Of a stretch of DNA of 64,000 nucleotides, positions 57,937-64,000 are shown piece by piece. Location of the stretch: NCBI GenBank assembly GCA_937960895.1, contig CALCJD010000061.1, positions 22,279 through 86,278 of the forward strand, read 5' to 3'. The position numbers and the translations under genes are program-made. This stretch comes from an uncultured Spartobacteria bacterium (GTDB lineage Bacteria > Verrucomicrobiota > Verrucomicrobiia > Chthoniobacterales > Terrimicrobiaceae). The notes under the pieces are model-generated. The model worked only from the letters and a program-made list of their open reading frames with translations. It did not search any database and was not told the DNA's origin. Position 1 is the stretch's first letter. Every line of letters begins with the position of its first letter.

Positions 57937-59808
57937 TCAGGTCGCGTCGGGGAGAATTTCCTTGGTCAGCCGCGAGATGCCCTGTTTCGCAAATTCGCTG
58001 GACTGGTATTTTTTCTGCGCCTTGAGGTACCAGGCGAGGCTCGAACCGGGCTGTTTTTTCTCCTCGAGTTCCTCGGCCTGCCGGATGGCGCGCACGAAGT
58101 CCGCCGCCTTGGTGGTCAGGTTGGCGCGGACCTGGTTGAGTTTGCTGTCATCCGGGAACTGGCGGAAGGCCCGTTCGGCGCTTTCCCACGCCCCGGCGAA
58201 GTCGCCGCGTTTTTCGATTTCCTGGGCCTGGATGATGGCCGTTTCGATCGTTTCCATGTTGGCGAGCACCTTGCGGAGCTGTTCCTGCTTTTCCGGATGC
58301 ATGGACACCGCCGCGATGAAACGCATGCGGTCCTCGTAGATCTGGCGGTAGTTTTTCAGGCTGATCAGCTGCTCGAGATCAACCAGCGCCCGGGCGTGCA
58401 CGTCGCCCTGATCGAAGATGCGTTCCGAAACCGTCTTGAGTTCGGGATTGCGCGGCCAGATCTCGGCGGCCGCGGTGAGTTCGGCCTCAAGGGTGGCCTT
58501 GTCGCCGCTGACGGCGGCATTGCGGGCCTTGGCGATGTGCATGGCGGCCACCTGGCGGGCGGTCTCGATGGCGGCGGTCGCCTTCGAGGTGTCCACGTCC
58601 TTCGCCATGGCATTCAGTTCCTGCACCAGCTTCTCGGCGAGCGTGTAATCCTTCACCTCGATGGCGCTGATGAGCTGGCGGCCCTTCTGGACGAAGGTGA
58701 GGGCCTTGCGCTTGGAATCGCGGTCCAGCGTGCGCACGCTGGGCATGTATTCGCCCACCATGAAGGTTTCGAGCAGGCGGTCGCTGGCGCTCTTCAGCTC
58801 GCCCTTCTCCATGAGGTATTTGAAGGACTGGATGCCCTCATCCACGTCCCGCATGATTTCGTTGGCCAGGGAGTCCAGCGTACCGAGGGTGGGGGGCATG
58901 CCGGTGGTCTTCGAAAAGAGACTCTTGGCATCCTCACCGACCCGGAGCTGACTGTCCCCGTCCGTGAAGACGCTGCGATAAAACCGCGAGCCGATGATGG
59001 CGTGCTGGTAGCGGCGCTGCAGGAAGTGCGTGACGATGAGACCCTGAAACTCGATTTTGACCTGCAGCTCGGCCACCTCCCGTTTCAGCTGGTTGGCCTT
59101 GAGCGCCGCCTGGATTTCGGCGATGCGGGTGAGGAGCGGTTGCAGCTCCATGTCGCGCTTGGTCTGCTGCTGCTTTTGCCATTCCGCGGCATAACCTTCC
59201 TTCTTGGGACCTCCCCCGCTGGACTGGAGCATGCTTCCTTCGGCGGCCAGCTTGGCATTCCATTCGAGCCGCTTGCGCTCCGCTTCGAGGTTTTTGTTGG
59301 CGATGAGAATCCGCTCGGTGTTTTTGCGTGCCTGCCAGGCGGCGATCACCTGAAAGGCAATGGCCTCGCAGAGTCGGGAGTCATCGGGAAACCGGGAGGC
59401 TTTTTCCAGCAGGTTGAACGCCTCGTCCTGCGAAGCCGGGGTCACCCGGCCGGGCGCAAGGCAGTCCATGATCCGGGAAATGATCTGGCGGTATTCCCGA
59501 TCGGCCTCGGTGGTTTGGGGCGGGGCGTTCAGGTATTTTTCAAAGCGGGCACTGAGAAGCCGGTTGTCGGTGACGCTCCAGTTTTTGCCATCCCAAGTGA
59601 CGATTTCGCCGCTGGGATCCAGAAAAGGAACGTCCTTGCCCAGAAAGCTCGAATTGCCCTTGGTCGCGCCGGGCGAACCGCCTTTTTGCTCGCCACCCGA
59701 AGAATGGGGATTCTGGTTTTCGGGAACGGGGACGGGTGCCGGAGGATCAGGAACCTGGGCAACAGCCAGACCGGCACCAGCCAAAAGAATGGCGAGGGGA
59801 AGTTTCAT
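57937..59808 (-). CDS. Exported protein of unknown function with helical repeats
   Basis: A 623-residue protein with a signal peptide (MKLPLAILLAGAGLAVAQ), a Pro-rich linker (about 20-50), and then long helical segments with K/E/A composition. ALVDLEQLISLKNYRQIYED and GAWESAERAFRQFPDDSKL in the last 200 residues resemble TPR-like helical hairpins. No enzyme motif was seen. It overlaps the next upstream gene by four bases, so the two are coupled. The family seems to be lineage-specific, but this was not searched. Confidence 0.75.
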   Translation of the reverse strand: MKLPLAILLAGAGLAVAQVPDPPAPVPVPENQNPHSSGGEQKGGSPGATKGNSSFLGKDVPFLDPSGEIVTWDGKNWSVTDNRLLSARFEKYLNAPPQTTEADREYRQIISRIMDCLAPGRVTPASQDEAFNLLEKASRFPDDSRLCEAIAFQVIAAWQARKNTERILIANKNLEAERKRLEWNAKLAAEGSMLQSSGGGPKKEGYAAEWQKQQQTKRDMELQPLLTRIAEIQAALKANQLKREVAELQVKIEFQGLIVTHFLQRRYQHAIIGSRFYRSVFTDGDSQLRVGEDAKSLFSKTTGMPPTLGTLDSLANEIMRDVDEGIQSFKYLMEKGELKSASDRLLETFMVGEYMPSVRTLDRDSKRKALTFVQKGRQLISAIEVKDYTLAEKLVQELNAMAKDVDTSKATAAIETARQVAAMHIAKARNAAVSGDKATLEAELTAAAEIWPRNPELKTVSERIFDQGDVHARALVDLEQLISLKNYRQIYEDRMRFIAAVSMHPEKQEQLRKVLANMETIETAIIQAQEIEKRGDFAGAWESAERAFRQFPDDSKLNQVRANLTTKAADFVRAIRQAEELEEKKQPGSSLAWYLKAQKKYQSSEFAKQGISRLTKEILPDAT

Positions 59809-60203
59809 GCTTTGGTGAGAGCCTTTGTCCGAAGCATACCATCGTCAGTGACCTCCAGCAAAAAAATAAACCGCTGGCCCTTCTGGATGTTCTCCGAGTT
59901 GAACTGCGTCGTGATCAGCACCGGCAGCACGTCCTCCCCATTGCCGACACTGATGGAAAACAGCCTTCCGCTCGTCGGCGACCAGGCCAGTTGTTCCTCC
60001 ACCTTGCCCTCGATCTTGTACACATTGCCGCGCAAGCTGTTGGCATTTTCGAGGTAGGCCCGGACATCCAGCGGAGCCGTCGTCCGGAACGGATCGGATA
60101 CCATGTGGGTGAACAACTGGGAACCGACAAAGGCCGCGACCACCAGCAGGACGGCCACGATGATCCACATCGGTTTGAGGGAACTCTTACTTCTTCTCGC
60201 CAC
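59805..60203 (-). CDS. Membrane-anchored protein with OB-like domain, unknown function
   Basis: A 132-residue protein: N-terminal anchor (about 12-30, WIIVAVLLVVAAFVGSQLF), then a soluble beta-rich domain (VYKIEGKVEEQLAWS, then LPVLITTQFNSENIQKGQRF) with an OB-fold-like strand pattern, reminiscent of nucleic-acid or ligand-binding domains. The four-base overlap with the exported gene downstream indicates a common product set. No family is assigned. Confidence 0.7.
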   Translation of the reverse strand: MARRSKSSLKPMWIIVAVLLVVAAFVGSQLFTHMVSDPFRTTAPLDVRAYLENANSLRGNVYKIEGKVEEQLAWSPTSGRLFSISVGNGEDVLPVLITTQFNSENIQKGQRFIFLLEVTDDGMLRTKALTKA

Positions 60204-60414
60204 ACTTCTGCCTACTTTGGGTTCCGCTGAACTTCAAGGTATTCTTCGAATCCCGGCTGCGATGGACCGGGGAAGTCAATCTACGGTTGCGGGGGACGGA
60301 GTTCAAGCGGGAGGTCGGACGGGCGGAACATGGTTCCCAAGTTATTGGAAATCAACAAATTGAAAACAGTTGTATTTCCCTGTGCCCTGTCGCGCCGCGG
60401 GGGGCGGGAAGGTG

Positions 60415-60786
60415 TCAGGGTCCGACGACCTGATATCCGAGCTTCTCAAAAAAAGAGCGGACGCGGTCGGCCTGGTCGCCCTGCAATTCGATTTCGCGCC
60501 CCTGCAACGATCCGCCGCAGCCGAGTCCCTTCCGGGCATCGCGGCAGAGGTTTTCCAGTTCGGGCGGGGAAAGGTGGGTCGGCAGTTGGCTGACGACGAT
60601 GACGGTTTTGCCTCCGCGGTTGGATTTTTCGCGGCGGAGAACCACCCGGTGGCTTGCCTTCCGGGGTTTCGCGTCGCGGGGTTCCTCGGGGGTGGAGGGG
60701 CCTTCCGGCAATCCGGAGATGTCGAGGGCGGAAAACGGGGATTGCAGCGGTTGCTGGGGAGCGGAAACGGGAATTTTTTTGCTCAC
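60415..60786 (-). CDS. SUI1/YciH-family translation initiation factor-like protein
   Basis: A 123-residue protein with a Pro/Ser-rich leader (about 1-45). The SUI1 domain has VVLRREKSNRGGKTVIVVS, GLGCGGSLQGREIELQGDQ and FFEKLGYQVVGP. Such proteins are the bacterial relatives of eIF1. The start is GTG 60786: a TTG 15 bases upstream would add five residues, and no ribosome site is obvious. It lies downstream of typA with a strong terminator between. Confidence 0.85.
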   Translation of the reverse strand: MSKKIPVSAPQQPLQSPFSALDISGLPEGPSTPEEPRDAKPRKASHRVVLRREKSNRGGKTVIVVSQLPTHLSPPELENLCRDARKGLGCGGSLQGREIELQGDQADRVRSFFEKLGYQVVGP

Positions 60787-60865
60787 GGCGCGGGACGACA
60801 ATTGGCCGGAATGTGGCAGAAGTCGGGGGGAGCCGCAAGGATGGGTGCAATTCCGGGGGGAGGAA

Positions 60866-60900
60866 AAGGCGACAGCCGGAACGGAGGCCGTTCCGGCTGT
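60866..60900 (-). terminator. Rho-independent terminator after typA
   Basis: On the minus strand ACAGCCGGAACGG and CCGTTCCGGCTGT (60900-60888 and 60884-60872) are a perfect 13-base-pair stem with a three-base loop. CGCCTTTTCC follows. It lies 26 bases after the typA stop. Confidence 0.85.
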
Positions 60901-60926
60901 TCGTGGAAAGGATTTCCGTGGCGACC

Positions 60927-62741
<1,815 letters not shown>

Positions 62742-63339
62742 AGGTGGTGGTGTCCGACGAAAACGGCGGGGCGGGGACTATGGAGGCAGCTCGGGTCACT
62801 GTCAATAGGAGCTCCATATCCATGAAAACAAACCTTTGAAACCGAAGGCCCTGCCGCCGGGGGGAGGGAGCGGACCGACCGGCGGGTGCGGAGGGGCTTG
62901 TTTGGACCCCCGGTTTCGGGCAGGTCGGCATCCCTCCAAACACGGCGAATTTGCGGTCGAACTGGCCTGCACCACCGCCGAGTTGGCGGTTTTTCCGGTC
63001 ATTCTCTGGAGCGTGGAGCCCTTTTTTGAAGTGGGCTCGGAGGAGGATCATGAGCGTCCCGCCTTTCACGAAGCGGTTCTGGCCAAGGACTTGTGCGGAC
63101 AGCGGGAATTCTCCTGGGGCGAAGTCTTTTCTGAATACCACCCCCGGGATGCCCGGAATTGCCTGAATGTGGTTTGCACGCCCGGGCCGAAGGTGCCGCG
63201 TGTTCCTAGGCTGGGACTGGGATGGCCCGGGGAGCGCTTGGCTCCGTAAGATCCGGCGAGCGGTACGGCGCGTTTTTTGCCAGTCGGCCATCCGAACGGG
63301 GGCAGGGGGAGGAGCGTCCTCAAGGGGGCGAAACCCCGC
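62742..63339. other. Intergenic region between typA and ssrA
   Basis: About 600 bases. Open frames on both strands up to 137 and 239 residues are present but carry no recognisable motif, signal or ribosome site, and are best seen as high-GC chance frames. The typA promoter and any decayed gene here could not be fixed. No repeat was found. Confidence 0.4.
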
Positions 63340-63367
63340 TTGATTTTCCGGAGAGTCGCGATATCTT
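63340..63367 (+). promoter_or_regulatory. Probable ssrA promoter
   Basis: TTGATT (63340-63345) and TATCTT (63362-63367) are separated by 16 bases and end ten bases before the mature 5' end of tmRNA, a normal distance for a short precursor. Confidence 0.6.
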
Positions 63368-63377
63368 GAAACCCACT

Positions 63378-63731
63378 GGGGGCGTACTGGTTTCGACGTG
63401 AAGTTTGAGGCCAAGCCTGCATGCCGGGGATGATCCGTTGGCCCCGTCAACAATCGGATCGAAAAAATAAACGCAGATCACGAAAATCTCGCTCTCGCGG
63501 CCTAAGTTGCCGTGACGTATCCGGACCGACGCCTGCTAGGGACGGATGCGACGACAGCAGGCTAGTGGCTCGCCGGAGCGACCGCGGCGGACCACGAATT
63601 CGACCCCGTGGACGCTCAGGAGTCGGTGGCGTGGCGGTTCGCAGCAGGACTCCGAAATCAAAAACCGTCTAAGCATGTAGAAGGTTTCGCTGAACGCTTC
63701 GTGGACAGGGGTTCGACTCCCCTCGCCTCCA
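63378..63731 (+). ncRNA. ssrA: tmRNA (transfer-messenger RNA)
   Basis: The 5' end GGGGGCG (63378-63384) pairs with the 3' CGCCTCC (63724-63730), and A is the discriminator. CCA is not encoded. ACTGGTTTCGACGTG and the TpsiC arm GGTTCGACTCCCC are the tRNA-like signatures. The tag reading frame runs from GCA (63473) to TAA (63503-63505), coding ADHENLALAA. With the charged alanine the tag is AADHENLALAA, a good proteolysis tag of the usual type. Confidence 0.96.
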
Positions 63732-63867
63732 TTCTTCGCCCGCAGCCAAGCAAGAGCGAAGGATGTCCCGCCGGAGCGGCCGAAGGCGCGTAGGCGGACG
63801 ATCCCCCCTTGGCCGGCTGTGAGACTCCGGCTTGGCTGGCACTCGTTTCAGGAGCATGTCCTGAAGT

Positions 63868-64000
63868 TTGTTTCATGACGTCTGCATCCTTGTCAGCGAG
63901 AATGATCCCGGAAGGCATTATGTGGGATTGACGGAAAACCTGGAGAACCGGTTGGCCTGCCACAATGCAGGCAAGGTTTCGTGCGGGCTGGTCGGATCGA
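63868..64000 (+). pseudogene. GIY-YIG endonuclease-like gene, degraded N-terminus, 3'-truncated by window
   Basis: The frame reads VCILVSENDPGRHYVGLTENLENRLACHNAGKVSCGL, the start of a UPF0213-type GIY-YIG domain. The usual first motif (YYVYIL) is reduced to HDVCIL, and the frame is closed by TGA four bases before its only start, TTG (63868). The second half (HYVGLTENLENRL) is good. It lies 137 bases after tmRNA. The 3' end is outside the window, so the fate of the rest is unknown. Confidence 0.65.

Noticed and set aside
57751..60057. 768-codon plus-strand frame over the exported unknown protein
   Set aside because: The opposite strand gives a clean signal peptide and a coupled downstream gene, while this frame has no protein-like features.
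63658..63963. Minus-strand frame with REVEPLS-like sequence overlapping the tmRNA 3' end
   Set aside because: This is a well-known spurious translation of tRNA-like 3' ends. The tmRNA structure explains the sequence.

Overview
The window is a high-GC bacterial chromosome segment. Several features point to Verrucomicrobiota, probably near Opitutae: a four-gene pseudopilin cassette resembling the Verru_Chthon A-D families, a PEP-CTERM exported protein, a very short ATP synthase delta subunit, and repeated small sets of Gfo/Idh/MocA, TIM-barrel and cupin sugar enzymes. This placement rests on gene content recognised by eye, not on a search. No phage, insertion sequence or CRISPR array was seen, and most of the window is ordinary chromosome.

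Layout. 1-6345: atpBEFHAGDC, cut at its 5' end by the window edge. 6387-7318: a perfect hairpin that embeds the start of a secreted pectate lyase gene. 7350-13152: purC, small unknown proteins, a relic of a VOC-fold gene, an AI-2E/PerM-type permease and a large GH63-like glycosidase. 13207-15900: a frameshifted SDR, an anchored unknown protein, and a two-gene HlyD/DUF1656-like pair. 15979-21367 (minus): a probable operon of a tiny membrane peptide, GNAT, circularly permuted ATP-grasp, alpha-E protein, polysaccharide deacetylase and lysA. 21499-26727: a sugar-catabolic cassette (TIM-barrel enzyme, DhnA-type aldolase, Gfo/Idh/MocA, lyxose-isomerase-like cupin, PfkB kinase) with a tail-to-tail DeoR regulator and a strong promoter with an operator-like dyad. 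27043-38749: hybrid histidine kinase, ClC antiporter, FAD oxidoreductase, YjbQ, ParB, lipoate ligase, polyphosphate kinase, an orphan BlaI-type repressor, a DUF4019-like protein and a WYL regulator.

38880-46089: housekeeping genes: fmt, then the minus-strand rpmE-prfA-prmC-murA group, an acyl-CoA-ligase-like enzyme, a DUF1328 peptide, a lipoprotein and tRNA-Ser(GCU). 46435-53550: a PEP-CTERM protein, a TIM-barrel protein, and the four-gene pseudopilin cassette. 53749-64000: a histidine kinase, a guanidine-II (mini-ykkC) riboswitch controlling a Gdx/SugE guanidinium exporter, a YcaQ-type DNA glycosylase, a Spy-like periplasmic protein, two coupled unknown exported/anchored proteins, SUI1/YciH, typA, tmRNA (tag AADHENLALAA) and a degraded GIY-YIG gene running off the end.

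The points most worth a second look are the guanidine-II riboswitch/exporter unit, the Verru_Chthon-like cassette, the sugar cassette with its dyad, the ATP-grasp/alpha-E operon joined to lysA and a deacetylase, and the terminator-like hairpin that hides the ribosome site and start codon of the pectate lyase.
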